Origin: CAWKEY01 sp963848675
GTDB taxonomy: Bacteria > Pseudomonadota > Gammaproteobacteria > Methylococcales > Methylomonadaceae
Assembly: GCA_963848675.1 (NCBI GenBank)
Contig: CAWKEY010000031.1
Span: 159,491-223,490 of the forward strand
Reading direction: 5' to 3'
Length of the DNA: 64,000 bases
In this document: positions 18,456 to 27,759 of the stretch, piece by piece
How positions within the stretch are numbered: position 1 is the first letter of the stretch
Layout of the letters: every line of letters begins with the position of its first letter
Translations under genes and position numbers: made by a program
Notes under the pieces: model-generated
The model's database searches: none
What the model was told of the DNA's origin: nothing
Seen by the model: only the letters and a program-made list of their open reading frames with translations

Positions 18456-18494
18456 AACCGCTGGCATTTATTGATATCAGCGGTTATTTTTATT
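18456..18494 (+). terminator. Hairpin plus T-rich tract in the rpsL leader
   Basis: AACCGCTG (18456-18463) pairs with CAGCGGTT (18478-18485), followed by ATTTTTATT. It lies downstream of the rpsL promoter, so it could end rpoBC read-through and also attenuate the str operon transcript. Confidence 0.5.
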
Positions 18495-18532
18495 ATCTGA
18501 CAGTTAAATTGTATATTGGAGTAAACAAAGAT

Positions 18533-18907
18533 ATGGCCACGATCAACCAATTGGTTCGTAAGCCTCGCGCTAAAGTAGTGGAAAAAAGCAATGTACCTGC
18601 GCTGGAAGCGTGCCCGCAGCGTAGGGGCGTGTGCACACGCGTTTATACGACAACGCCAAAAAAACCTAATTCGGCGCTGCGTAAAGTCGCCAGGGTCCGA
18701 TTGACTAATGGCGCTGAAGTCAGTAGCTATATTGGTGGTGAAGGACATAACCTTCAGGAGCACTCGGTGGTTCTGATTCGTGGTGGTCGTGTTAAGGATT
18801 TGCCGGGTGTGAGGTATCATGTTGTTCGTGGTAGCTTGGATACTTCTGGTGTTACGAACAGAAAATGCGGGCGCTCCAAATATGGAACTAAGCGTCCTAA
18901 AAGCTAA
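18533..18907 (+). CDS. rpsL: 30S ribosomal protein S12
   Basis: Decoding-centre protein. ATG 18533 gives MATINQLVRKPR and 124 aa, the usual length; the eight upstream in-frame codons are not part of the family. Lys43 (TTTPKKPNSA) and Lys88 (GRVKDLPGVRYH) are both wild type, so nothing here suggests ribosomal streptomycin resistance. First gene of the str operon. Confidence 0.97.
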   Translation: MATINQLVRKPRAKVVEKSNVPALEACPQRRGVCTRVYTTTPKKPNSALRKVARVRLTNGAEVSSYIGGEGHNLQEHSVVLIRGGRVKDLPGVRYHVVRGSLDTSGVTNRKCGRSKYGTKRPKS

Positions 18908-18926
18908 TGGTTGGTTGGTGAGCTAA

Positions 18927-19397
18927 ATGTCTAGAAGAAGAGTAGCGGCGAAAAGAGATATAATTCCAGATCCTCGTTTTGGCAGTGTCATGCTGACCAA
19001 GTTCATGAACATGATCATGGAAAGTGGTAAAAAATCAGTTGCTGAGTCCATCGTTTACGGCGCCTTGGATGTGATTGGCAATAAAGGCCATGCAGAGCCC
19101 CTGGAAGTGTTATCCAAAGCGCTCGAAAACGTACAGCCAAGAGTAGAGGTTAAATCTCGTCGTGTCGGTGGTGCAACCTATCAGGTTCCGGTTGAAGTGC
19201 GTCCTTCAAGACGTATGGCGCTGGCTATGCGTTGGTTAATTGATGCCTCACGGAAAAGAAATGAAAGGAATATGTCTGCCAAGCTGGCGGGTGAGTTAAT
19301 GGATGCATTTGAAAGTAGAGGATCTGCTGCCAAGAAGCGTGAAGATACGCACAGAATGGCAGAAGCGAACAAGGCTTTCTCGCATTACCGCTGGTAA
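18927..19397 (+). CDS. rpsG: 30S ribosomal protein S7
   Basis: Primary 16S rRNA-binding protein that starts assembly of the 30S head. The 156-aa protein begins MSRRRVAAKRDIIPDPRFGS and contains the VGGATYQVPVEVRPSRR signature. It lies 19 bases after rpsL in the str operon. Confidence 0.97.
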   Translation: MSRRRVAAKRDIIPDPRFGSVMLTKFMNMIMESGKKSVAESIVYGALDVIGNKGHAEPLEVLSKALENVQPRVEVKSRRVGGATYQVPVEVRPSRRMALAMRWLIDASRKRNERNMSAKLAGELMDAFESRGSAAKKREDTHRMAEANKAFSHYRW

Positions 19398-19427
19398 GCT
19401 GAGAAGTGGATTGAAGACAGGATAGTT

Positions 19428-21524
19428 GTGGCCAGGAAGACCCCAATAGAGCGTTATCGAAATATCGGAATAATGGCTCACATTGATGCTGGTAAGACCA
19501 CAACTACAGAGCGTGTGCTCTACTACACAGGAGTTTCACACAAAATAGGTGAAGTTCACGATGGCGCTGCGACCATGGACTGGATGGAGCAGGAGCAGGA
19601 GCGAGGAATTACGATTACCTCCGCTGCAACTACCTGTTTTTGGAGTGGCATGGAAAAGCAGTTTCCTCAGCACAGGATCAATATCATAGATACGCCGGGG
19701 CATGTTGACTTCACAATTGAAGTTGAACGTTCGCTGCGTGTACTGGATGGTGCGTGTGCGGTATTTTGTGCTGTAGGCGGAGTGGAGCCCCAGTCCGAGA
19801 CTGTTTGGCGTCAAGCCAATAAATACAGGGTGCCGCGGTTAGTTTTTATCAATAAAATGGATCGATCCGGAGCGGATTTTCTTCGGGTAATTGAACAGAT
19901 TAGACAGCGCTTGGGGAGTAACCCCGTGCCTATGCAATTACCGATAGGTGCAGAAGAAAAATTTGAAGGTGTTGTAGATCTGATCAAAATGAAAGCTATC
20001 TATTGGGATGATAGCAACATGGGCATGACGTTCCAGGAAAAAGAAATTCCTGAGCATATGTTACCTCTTTGCATGGAATGGCGGGAGCGGATGATCGAGG
20101 CTGCAGCGGAAGCGAACGAAGAGTTAATGGAAAAATACCTTGAAAGTGGCATTTTGAGCAACGACGAAATAAAGCAAGGCATACGTACACAAACAATTGC
20201 CAATCAGGTCGTTCCAGCATTTTGTGGCTCAGCTTTCAAGAACAAAGGTGTGCAGGCAATGTTGGATGCCGTAATTGAATACATGCCAGCGCCAACCGAT
20301 GTTGATGCCATTAAAGGTCATCTCGATGATGAGGTCACTGAGGCCGAACGGCCGGCGAGTGACGAAGTACCTTTTGCGGCCCTTGCGTTTAAAATAGCTA
20401 CCGATCCTTTTGTTGGTGCGCTGACGTTTTTTAGGGTTTACTCGGGTGTTTTGAATTCTGGAGACAGTATTTATAACTCGGTAAAAATGAAAAAAGAACG
20501 GATTGGGCGTATTGTGCAGATGCATGCGAATAGCCGTGAAGAAGTTAAGCAAGTTCGAGCCGGGGATATAGCGGCAGCTATTGGGTTAAAGGAAGTAACA
20601 ACCGGTGACACCCTGTGTGATTTGAAGTCGGTGATCGTGCTGGAACGCATGGAATTTCCGGATCCGGTTATTTCGGTAGCCGTCGAGCCGAAAACCAAGG
20701 CAGATCAAGAAAAAATGGGTGTGGCTTTAAGTAAGCTGGCTCAAGAAGATCCCTCATTCAGAGTTCATACGGATGTGGAATCAGGTCAAACAATCATCTC
20801 CGGGATGGGTGAATTACATCTGGAAATCATTGTTGACCGCATGAAAAGAGAATTTAATGTTGAAGCTAATGTAGGTGCGCCGCAGGTAGCCTACCGAGAA
20901 ACAATTCGTAAGTCAGTAGAGCAGGAAGGTAAATTCGTCAGACAGTCAGGCGGTCGAGGTCAATATGGCCATGTCTGGTTGCGGATAGAGCCAAAAGAGC
21001 CCGGCTCCGGTTACGAATTTGTTAACGAGATTGTTGGTGGCGTGGTTCCCAGAGAATACATCCCGGCAGTAGACAAGGGTGTTCAGGAGCAACTTAAAAG
21101 CGGCGTGCTGGCGGGTTTTCCTGTCGTCGATGTAAGAGTGTCAATATTTGATGGTTCGTATCATGATGTTGATTCGAACGAAATGGCTTTTAAAATCGCC
21201 GGTTCCATGTGTTTTCGAGAAGGCGCTAGAAAAGCAAATCCTGTGTTGCTTGAGCCGATTATGAAAGTCGAAATCGTAACGCCCGAGGATTACATGGGCG
21301 ATGTTGTTGGTGATATTAATAGGCGCCGGGGCATGATACAGGGGATGGAGGATATGCCATCAGGTAAGACAATTAGCTGCGAAGTACCGTTAGCGGAAAT
21401 GTTTGGTTATGCAACTGATTTGCGATCGGCAACGCAGGGGCGAGCAACATACAGTATGCAGTTTGAAAAATACAATGAAGCACCTGCAAATATTGCGGAA
21501 GCCATTATTAAAAAATCTTCATAA
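19428..21524 (+). CDS. fusA: Elongation factor G
   Basis: GTPase that drives ribosomal translocation. The GTG start at 19428 gives MARKTPIERYRNIGIMAHID and 698 aa. The G1 loop AHIDAGKTTTTERVL, the G3 motif DTPGHVDFTIEVERS and NKMD lie in the N-terminal domain. Domain IV motifs such as GGVVPREYIPAVDKG are intact. Part of rpsL-rpsG-fusA-tuf. Confidence 0.97.
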   Translation: MARKTPIERYRNIGIMAHIDAGKTTTTERVLYYTGVSHKIGEVHDGAATMDWMEQEQERGITITSAATTCFWSGMEKQFPQHRINIIDTPGHVDFTIEVERSLRVLDGACAVFCAVGGVEPQSETVWRQANKYRVPRLVFINKMDRSGADFLRVIEQIRQRLGSNPVPMQLPIGAEEKFEGVVDLIKMKAIYWDDSNMGMTFQEKEIPEHMLPLCMEWRERMIEAAAEANEELMEKYLESGILSNDEIKQGIRTQTIANQVVPAFCGSAFKNKGVQAMLDAVIEYMPAPTDVDAIKGHLDDEVTEAERPASDEVPFAALAFKIATDPFVGALTFFRVYSGVLNSGDSIYNSVKMKKERIGRIVQMHANSREEVKQVRAGDIAAAIGLKEVTTGDTLCDLKSVIVLERMEFPDPVISVAVEPKTKADQEKMGVALSKLAQEDPSFRVHTDVESGQTIISGMGELHLEIIVDRMKREFNVEANVGAPQVAYRETIRKSVEQEGKFVRQSGGRGQYGHVWLRIEPKEPGSGYEFVNEIVGGVVPREYIPAVDKGVQEQLKSGVLAGFPVVDVRVSIFDGSYHDVDSNEMAFKIAGSMCFREGARKANPVLLEPIMKVEIVTPEDYMGDVVGDINRRRGMIQGMEDMPSGKTISCEVPLAEMFGYATDLRSATQGRATYSMQFEKYNEAPANIAEAIIKKSS

Positions 21525-21552
21525 TTTGAATATAACTTAAAGGTATTAACTC

Positions 21553-22743
21553 ATGGCCAAAGAAAAATTTTCACGTAGTAAGCCACACGTAAACGTAGGC
21601 ACCATCGGTCACGTTGATCACGGTAAGACTACATTAACGGCAGCTTTAACCACAGTGATGGCAAAATTGCACGGTGGTGCAGTCAAGGCTTTCGATCAAA
21701 TCGATAACGCCCCTGAAGAGCGTGAGCGTGGTATTACCATTGCCACCTCGCACGTCGAATATGAATCAGCCGCCCGTCACTATGCGCACGTTGACTGCCC
21801 AGGCCACGCTGACTACGTCAAGAATATGATTACCGGCGCGGCGCAAATGGACGGCGCGATCCTGGTTTGTTCCGCGGCAGACGGCCCCATGCCGCAAACC
21901 AGAGAGCACATCCTGCTGTCAAGACAAGTAGGCGTACCCTATATCGTCGTGTTCCTGAACAAAGCCGATATGGTTGACGATGAAGAGTTGATCGAACTGG
22001 TCGAAATGGAACTCAGAGAATTACTGGACATGTATGAATTCCCAGGCGACGACACCCCCATCATCAGAGGCTCGGCATTACTGGCCCTGCAAGGCGATGA
22101 AAGCGAAATCGGCGTGCCTTCGGTCGTTAAATTAGTTGAAGCCCTGGACAGCTACATTCCGCTGCCAGAAAGAGCGGTTGACGGTGCATTCCTGATGCCG
22201 GTTGAAGACGTATTCTCGATCTCGGGCCGTGGTACCGTAGTAACGGGCCGTATTGAGCGCGGCATTATCAAAGTGGGCCAGGAAGTTGAAATTGTCGGTA
22301 TCAGACCTACCGTAGCGACCACCGTAACCGGCGTTGAAATGTTCCGCAAGTTGCTGGACCAAGGTGAGGCCGGCGACAACGTTGGTTTGCTGTTAAGAGG
22401 CACCAAACGAGACGACGTCGAGCGTGGACAAGTATTGGCGCACAAAGGCACCATCAAACCCCATGCACACTTCAAGGCAGAGATTTACGTATTGTCAAAA
22501 GATGAAGGTGGTCGTCATACGCCCTTTTTCAACGGCTATCGCCCGCAATTCTACTTCAGAACCACCGACGTAACCGGCGCTGTGCAGCTGCCAGAAGGCG
22601 TTGAAATGGTTATGCCTGGCGACAACATTTCTGTAGAAGTGAAACTGATTTCACCGATTGCAATGGAAGAAGGCTTGCGTTTCGCGATTCGTGAAGGCGG
22701 CCGTACTGTCGGCGCTGGCGTTGTTGCATCAATCATCGAGTAA
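21553..22743 (+). CDS. tufA: Elongation factor Tu, copy 2
   Basis: Same 396-aa protein as copy 1 except for one residue (penultimate Ile instead of Val). The DNA differs by a handful of mostly third-position changes, and the difference rises only in the last codons and the flanks. This pattern fits concerted evolution by gene conversion. It ends the str operon, and rpsJ starts only 7 bases later, so str and S10 genes are probably one transcript. Confidence 0.98.
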   Translation: MAKEKFSRSKPHVNVGTIGHVDHGKTTLTAALTTVMAKLHGGAVKAFDQIDNAPEERERGITIATSHVEYESAARHYAHVDCPGHADYVKNMITGAAQMDGAILVCSAADGPMPQTREHILLSRQVGVPYIVVFLNKADMVDDEELIELVEMELRELLDMYEFPGDDTPIIRGSALLALQGDESEIGVPSVVKLVEALDSYIPLPERAVDGAFLMPVEDVFSISGRGTVVTGRIERGIIKVGQEVEIVGIRPTVATTVTGVEMFRKLLDQGEAGDNVGLLLRGTKRDDVERGQVLAHKGTIKPHAHFKAEIYVLSKDEGGRHTPFFNGYRPQFYFRTTDVTGAVQLPEGVEMVMPGDNISVEVKLISPIAMEEGLRFAIREGGRTVGAGVVASIIE

Positions 22744-22750
22744 ATAGAAT

Positions 22751-23062
22751 ATGTCAAAGCAAACTATCAGAATCCGTTTGAAATCATTTGATCATAAGTT
22801 GATAGATCAATCGGCTGGTGAGATAGTAGAAACTGCAAAAAGAACTGGCGCCCAAGTTAAAGGGCCTATTCCTTTGCCTACTAAAAAAGAGCGTTTTACA
22901 ATTTTGATATCTCCGCATGTCAATAAAGATGCTCGAGATCAATATGAACTAAGAACATATAAAAGATTGCTGGATATAGTTGAGCCAACAGAAAAAACTG
23001 TAGATGCATTGATGAAACTGGATCTTGCAGCCGGTGTTGATGTTCAAATAAAGTTGAATTAA
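22751..23062 (+). CDS. rpsJ: 30S ribosomal protein S10
   Basis: 30S head protein, also NusE in antitermination. Length 103 aa with IRIRLKSFDHKLIDQSAGEI and GPIPLPTKKERFTILISPHV. The 7-base gap after tuf leaves no room for the long S10 leader that E. coli uses for L4 autoregulation. Confidence 0.97.
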   Translation: MSKQTIRIRLKSFDHKLIDQSAGEIVETAKRTGAQVKGPIPLPTKKERFTILISPHVNKDARDQYELRTYKRLLDIVEPTEKTVDALMKLDLAAGVDVQIKLN

Positions 23063-23081
23063 AAAATAGAGGAATTGGCAG

Positions 23082-23732
23082 ATGTCAATAGGTCTTATAG
23101 GTCGTAAATGTGGTATGACCAGAGTTTTTTGTGAAGATGGATCCTCAGTACCGGTTACTGTTCTCCAGATTGACTCAAACAGAGTTACTCAGGTTAAAGG
23201 TCTTGAAGTAGACGGTTACCGAGCTATACAAGTAGCAGTGGGGGATAAAAAGTCTTCGAGAGTCAATAAAGCAATGGCTGGTCATTATGCAGCGGCTAAT
23301 GTGACAGCCGGACGTGGTCTTTGGGAGTTTAGGCTCGAAGACGGTGAAGGCGAAGATTTATCTGCCGGTTCCGAATTATCATTGGATATTTTTTCTGAAG
23401 GTCAAGTGATTGATGTTCAAGGTATTAGTATCGGTAAGGGTTTTGCAGGCGGTATAAAACGTCATAATTTTAGTATGCAAGATGCCACACATGGTAACTC
23501 CCGCTCACATAGGGTTCTTGGTTCCATCGGTATGAATCAGACGCCAGGTCGTGTATTCAAAGGCAAGAAAATGGAAGGTCATATGGGTGCTGAAAAAGTA
23601 ACCATTCAGAACCTGATCATTCACGCAATAGACAAAGAAAGAAACTTAATTTTAGTAAAGGGCGCAGTGCCTGGTGCTAAGGGCGGTGATGTAACCATTA
23701 CACCCGCAATGAAAATGCGAAATAAAGGTTAA
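23082..23732 (+). CDS. rplC: 50S ribosomal protein L3
   Basis: Early assembly protein near the peptidyl-transferase centre. The 216-aa protein begins SIGLIGRKCGMTRVF and has the loop HGNSRSHRVLGSIGMNQTPG, whose Gln is the usual methylation site. It follows rpsJ by 19 bases. Confidence 0.97.
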   Translation: MSIGLIGRKCGMTRVFCEDGSSVPVTVLQIDSNRVTQVKGLEVDGYRAIQVAVGDKKSSRVNKAMAGHYAAANVTAGRGLWEFRLEDGEGEDLSAGSELSLDIFSEGQVIDVQGISIGKGFAGGIKRHNFSMQDATHGNSRSHRVLGSIGMNQTPGRVFKGKKMEGHMGAEKVTIQNLIIHAIDKERNLILVKGAVPGAKGGDVTITPAMKMRNKG

Positions 23733-23736
23733 GCTA

Positions 23737-24357
23737 ATGGGTCTGCAAATACCTGCAATAAACGAACAAGACACATCCGAATTAGTGGAAGTAGCTGAAG
23801 CTGTTTTCGGACAGTCATTCAATGAAACATTGGTACATCAGTTGGTAACAAAGTACCTGGCTGGTGCGAGAGCGGGCACAAAAGCGCAAAAAACTCGTTC
23901 TGATGTCAGTGGCGGTGGAGCAAAGCCATGGCGACAAAAAGGTACAGGCCGGGCAAGATCTGGTACAATACGGAGTCCAATCTGGCGTACCGGTGGGGTG
24001 GCTTTCGCAGCGCGGCCACGTTCTTACGATCAGAAGCTAAATAAAAAAATGTATAGAGCAGGGGTTCGCTCAATTCTATCCGAATTATTAAGGCAAGGCC
24101 GTTTGGTTGTCAGTAGCGATATCGTTCCTTCCACTTCAAAAACCAAAGAATTAAGCGGCAAACTGAAAAATGTTGACGCTAAACGCATACTGATTGTGGT
24201 GGATCGTTTGGATGCAAATTTAGCATTGGCATCAAGAAACATTCCTTATGTTGAAGTGATTGAAGCAATTAACTTAAGTCCGGTACTTTTGGTTTCAGCT
24301 GATAAAGTAATTGCTACGCCTGCTGCTTTGAAGGAAATAGAGGAGCGCTTATCATGA
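23737..24357 (+). CDS. rplD: 50S ribosomal protein L4
   Basis: Lines the peptide exit tunnel; in E. coli it also represses its own operon. The 206-aa protein has the tunnel loop KPWRQKGTGRARSGTIRSP at about residues 64-82. It starts 4 bases after rplC and overlaps rplW by 4 bases (ATGA). Confidence 0.97.
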   Translation: MGLQIPAINEQDTSELVEVAEAVFGQSFNETLVHQLVTKYLAGARAGTKAQKTRSDVSGGGAKPWRQKGTGRARSGTIRSPIWRTGGVAFAARPRSYDQKLNKKMYRAGVRSILSELLRQGRLVVSSDIVPSTSKTKELSGKLKNVDAKRILIVVDRLDANLALASRNIPYVEVIEAINLSPVLLVSADKVIATPAALKEIEERLS

Positions 24358-24653
24358 GTGCAAATAATTACCAATTGGCAAGTGTGTTGCAAGCGCCAGT
24401 GATATCTGAGAAAAGCACAATTGCAGCTGAAAAAGATAAACGATTTGTTTTTAAAGTGCTCAAAAATGCAACAAAAAAGCAGGTCAAAAGTGCGGTAGAG
24501 GTTATGTTTAACGTTGAGGTTGATTCAGTTCATGTTCTTAACGTTAAAGGCAAGCAGAAACGGTTTGGTCGTTCATTAGGCCAAAGATCTGACTGGAAAA
24601 AGGCTTATGTGAAACTCAAGCCTGGACATGACATAGATTTCTCTGCGGCTTAA
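24354..24653 (+). CDS. rplW: 50S ribosomal protein L23
   Basis: Sits at the tunnel exit and docks trigger factor and SRP. The 99-aa protein contains VISEKSTIAAEKDKRFVFKV and ends in a KKAYVKLKPGHDIDF-like strand. It overlaps rplD by ATGA. Confidence 0.96.
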   Translation: MSANNYQLASVLQAPVISEKSTIAAEKDKRFVFKVLKNATKKQVKSAVEVMFNVEVDSVHVLNVKGKQKRFGRSLGQRSDWKKAYVKLKPGHDIDFSAA

Positions 24654-24695
24654 TTTAGTCAAAGATTAAAAGATCAATAGGAAACGGTAGAAAGC

Positions 24696-25523
24696 ATGGC
24701 TATTGTAAAGTCTAAACCGACTTCACCAGGTTCTCGGTTTGTAGTGCGGATCAAGAACGATGAACTGCATAAAGGCAAGCCGCACGCACCCTTGCTAAGC
24801 AAAAACAGCAAATCCGGTGGGCGTAACAATCAAGGGCGTATCACAACACGTCATATAGGTGGTGGCCATAAGCAGCACTACCGTATTATTGATTTTAAAA
24901 GAGATAAAACAGACATTCCAGCAATTGTTGAGCGTCTTGAGTATGATCCTAACAGAACTGCAAATATTGCACTGGTTTTGTTCAGGGATGGTGAGCGCAG
25001 ATACATTATTGCTCCCAAAGGCTTGCAGGCCGGTCAAGAAATCATCTCTTCGGATACGGTAGCCGTAAAGCCAGGTAATTGTATGCCTTTACGGAATGTA
25101 CCTATGGGTACGACGGTTCATTGTGTCGAGTTGAAGCCTGGTAAAGGTGCGCAGTTGGCCAGAAGTGCCGGAACTTCCGTGCAGCTGGTCGCTAAAGATG
25201 GTGCTCACGCAACTATCAGGTTGCGTTCTGGTGAAATGCGTAAAGTGATGGCGGATTGTCGCGCAGTAATTGGCGAGGTCTCTAATTCCGAGCATAATCT
25301 GGCTTCCCTTGGAAAAGCGGGCGCTACTCGTTGGAGAGGTGTTAGGCCGACTGTCCGTGGCGTGGTCATGAACCCAGTCGATCATCCACATGGTGGTGGT
25401 GAAGGTCGTACATCCGGCGGTAGGCATCCTGTTTCACCATGGGGTATGCCAACTAAAGGTTATAAAACAAGAAAAAACAAACGGACTGATAACATGATTA
25501 TCAGACGTCGTAAGCAGAAATAG
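24696..25523 (+). CDS. rplB: 50S ribosomal protein L2
   Basis: Needed for subunit joining and peptidyl transfer. The 275-aa protein has GGRNNQGRITTRHIGGGHKQ near the N-terminus and the conserved MNPVDHPHGGGEGRTSGGR close to the peptidyl-transferase centre. Middle of the S10 operon. Confidence 0.97.
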   Translation: MAIVKSKPTSPGSRFVVRIKNDELHKGKPHAPLLSKNSKSGGRNNQGRITTRHIGGGHKQHYRIIDFKRDKTDIPAIVERLEYDPNRTANIALVLFRDGERRYIIAPKGLQAGQEIISSDTVAVKPGNCMPLRNVPMGTTVHCVELKPGKGAQLARSAGTSVQLVAKDGAHATIRLRSGEMRKVMADCRAVIGEVSNSEHNLASLGKAGATRWRGVRPTVRGVVMNPVDHPHGGGEGRTSGGRHPVSPWGMPTKGYKTRKNKRTDNMIIRRRKQK

Positions 25524-25535
25524 AGAGGAATTAGC

Positions 25536-25808
25536 GTGCCGCGTTCAATTAAAAAAGGTCCTTTTATTGATCATCATCTACTAAAAAAAGTAGAGAATGC
25601 TGTTAGTAGCAATAATCGGAAACCGATTAAAACATGGTCCAGAAGATCAATGATTATTCCAGATATGCTGGGCTTAACTATTGCAATCCATAATGGGCGG
25701 CTGCACATTCCGGTTCTCATTTCTGAGAATATGGTAGGGCATAAATTAGGTGAGTTTGCACCCACTAGAACTTATAAAGGCCATGTGGCTGATAAGAAAT
25801 CAAGGTAG
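25536..25808 (+). CDS. rpsS: 30S ribosomal protein S19
   Basis: 30S head protein forming a complex with S13. The 90-aa protein begins PRSIKKGPFIDHHLLKKVEN from a GTG start at 25536 behind AGAGGAA, and contains MVGHKLGEFAPTRTYKGH. Confidence 0.97.
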   Translation: MPRSIKKGPFIDHHLLKKVENAVSSNNRKPIKTWSRRSMIIPDMLGLTIAIHNGRLHIPVLISENMVGHKLGEFAPTRTYKGHVADKKSR

Positions 25809-25811
25809 GCG

Positions 25812-26150
25812 ATGATGGAAATTTCAGCAAAATTAAGTAATGCGCCTCTTTCTGCACAAAAAGCCCGTTTGGTAGGTGATCAAATCCGTGGACTACCCGT
25901 TGAAAAAGCATTGAATATTTTAAAATTCAGTTCAAAAAAGGGTGCTGCGATTGTCAAAAAAATTCTTGAATCTGCAATAGCAAATGCTGAGCACAACGAA
26001 AGCGCAGATATAGATGATTTAAAAGTGTCTACCGTTTATGTAAATGAAGGGGCGACCATGAAAAGATTTAAGGCAAGAGCTAAAGGACGTGCAAATCATA
26101 TCCTTAAAAGAACCTGTCATATTACAGTTAAAGTTGCAGAATACGAGTAG
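25812..26150 (+). CDS. rplV: 50S ribosomal protein L22
   Basis: Contributes the beta hairpin at the exit-tunnel constriction. The 111-112 aa protein contains SAQKARLVGDQIRGLPVEKA and the C-terminal hairpin MKRFKARAKGRANHILKRTC. ATG 25812 and ATG 25815 are both possible starts. It lies 3 bases after rpsS. Confidence 0.96.
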   Translation: MMEISAKLSNAPLSAQKARLVGDQIRGLPVEKALNILKFSSKKGAAIVKKILESAIANAEHNESADIDDLKVSTVYVNEGATMKRFKARAKGRANHILKRTCHITVKVAEYE

Positions 26151-26159
26151 GGGCTAAAA

Positions 26160-26831
26160 ATGGGTCAGAAGGTACATCCAACAGGTATACGCCTTGGCAT
26201 TGTTAAGGATTGGAATTCAAGATGGTATGCTAATAGTCAGGACTATTCAGTTTTCCTGCATCAGGATTTGATGGTCAGAGACTATATCAAGAAAAAATTA
26301 GCTCATGCTTCTGTAAGTCGTATTCAGATCAATCGTCCTGCTAATAATGCACATATCACTATTCATACAGCGCGTCCTGGCATTGTAATTGGAAAAAAAG
26401 GGGAAGATATCGATGTTTTGAGGCAGGAAGTTTCAAAAATGATGGGTATCCCTGTTCAATTAAACGTTGAAGAAATTAGGAAGCCTGAGTTAGATGCGCA
26501 GCTAGTAGCTGAAAGTATTGCCCAGCAGCTTGAAAAAAGAATTATGTATCGCCGTGCAATGAAGCGAGCCGTGACCAACACTATGCGTCTAGGCGCAGAA
26601 GGCATAAAAATCAATGTCGGTGGCAGATTAAATGGAGCTGAGATCGCAAGAAGCGAATGGTACAGAGAAGGCCGTGTGCCTCTGCATACGCTAAGGGCCG
26701 ACATCGATTATGCAACGGCAGAAGCGAAAACCACATACGGAATCATCGGTATTAAAGTGTGGATATTTAAAGGTGAAGTATTTGATATGGATGCCCATAT
26801 TGCTTCTATTAACTCTGAATCTAAAAAATAG
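26160..26831 (+). CDS. rpsC: 30S ribosomal protein S3
   Basis: At the mRNA entry site, with helicase activity on mRNA structure. The 223-aa protein begins MGQKVHPTGIRLGI; the KH domain has IHTARPGIVIGKKGEDID, followed by the RRAMKRAVTNTMRLGAEGIK region. Confidence 0.97.
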   Translation: MGQKVHPTGIRLGIVKDWNSRWYANSQDYSVFLHQDLMVRDYIKKKLAHASVSRIQINRPANNAHITIHTARPGIVIGKKGEDIDVLRQEVSKMMGIPVQLNVEEIRKPELDAQLVAESIAQQLEKRIMYRRAMKRAVTNTMRLGAEGIKINVGGRLNGAEIARSEWYREGRVPLHTLRADIDYATAEAKTTYGIIGIKVWIFKGEVFDMDAHIASINSESKK

Positions 26832-26847
26832 TTGAAGGAATAGAGAA

Positions 26848-27261
26848 ATGCTTCAACCTAAAAGAACTAAATTCCGTAAGCAACATAAAGGCAGAAACAA
26901 CGGTACTGCCGTACGCGGATCATCTGTCAGCTTTGGCGAGTATGGTCTTAAGTCTGTTAGTCGTGGTAGATTAACCGCCCGCCAGATTGAATCAGCCCGT
27001 AGAGCGATTACGCGTCACGTAAAGCGTGGCGGTAAAATTTGGATAAGAATTTTTCCAGATAAGCCAATTACCAAGAAACCCTTAGAAGTTCGTATGGGAA
27101 AAGGAAAAGGTAGTGTAGAATACTGGGTTGCTCAAATCAGGCCAGGAACGATGTTGTATGAAATACAAGGTGTTTCTGAAGAATTGGCGCGAGAAGCATT
27201 TGCTTTGGCTGCGGCTAAACTGCCTTTAAAGACAACCTTTACTGCTCGGACAATAATGTGA
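26848..27261 (+). CDS. rplP: 50S ribosomal protein L16
   Basis: Late assembly protein near the A site. The 137-aa protein begins MLQPKRTKFRKQHKGRN and has the MGKGKGSVEYWVAQIRPGTM motif. Its stop overlaps the start of rpmC. Confidence 0.97.
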   Translation: MLQPKRTKFRKQHKGRNNGTAVRGSSVSFGEYGLKSVSRGRLTARQIESARRAITRHVKRGGKIWIRIFPDKPITKKPLEVRMGKGKGSVEYWVAQIRPGTMLYEIQGVSEELAREAFALAAAKLPLKTTFTARTIM

Positions 27262-27452
27262 TGAAAGTTAGTGAAATACGCCAAAAAACAAGAGATGAAT
27301 TACGAAGTATGCTGCTTGATTTATCACGCGAACAATTCAATTTGCGGATGCAAAAAGGAACAGGTCAGCTATCAAAACCGGATCAAATAAAAAAGGTCAG
27401 GCGTAATGTGGCTCGTATCAATACTGTATTAAAAGAAATGGCGAGTGCGTGA
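27261..27452 (+). CDS. rpmC: 50S ribosomal protein L29
   Basis: Small helical protein by the tunnel exit. ATG 27261 (TGATG overlap with the rplP stop) gives MKVSEIRQKTRDEL and 63 aa; GTG 27258 would add one residue. Contains LSREQFNLRMQKGTGQL. Confidence 0.95.
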   Translation: MKVSEIRQKTRDELRSMLLDLSREQFNLRMQKGTGQLSKPDQIKKVRRNVARINTVLKEMASA

Positions 27453-27454
27453 AT

Positions 27455-27718
27455 ATGAGCGAAAATGCAACAAAACTGCGTACAATCACTGGTCGGGTTG
27501 TCAGTAACAAAATGGATAAAACAATCACAGTTTTAGTCGAGCGAGTCGTAAAACATCCTGTGTATGGCAAGTACATAAAACGGTCAACTAAAATGATGGC
27601 TCATGATGAAGCTAACATATGCCAGGAAGGTGATGTCGTTGCTATTGCATCATGCAGACCTTTGTCTAAGAATAAAACCTTTAAATTGGTTGAAGTCTTA
27701 GAAAGTTCAAAAAAATAG
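27455..27718 (+). CDS. rpsQ: 30S ribosomal protein S17
   Basis: Primary 16S-binding protein with an OB fold. From ATG 27455 it is 87 aa and contains LRTITGRVVSNKMDKTITVL and HPVYGKYIKRSTK. A GTG at 27449 overlapping the rpmC stop would add two residues. Confidence 0.95.
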   Translation: MSENATKLRTITGRVVSNKMDKTITVLVERVVKHPVYGKYIKRSTKMMAHDEANICQEGDVVAIASCRPLSKNKTFKLVEVLESSKK

Positions 27719-27759
27719 CATCTACAGCTATTAACAAACAGACTAATTGGGAATAAATC

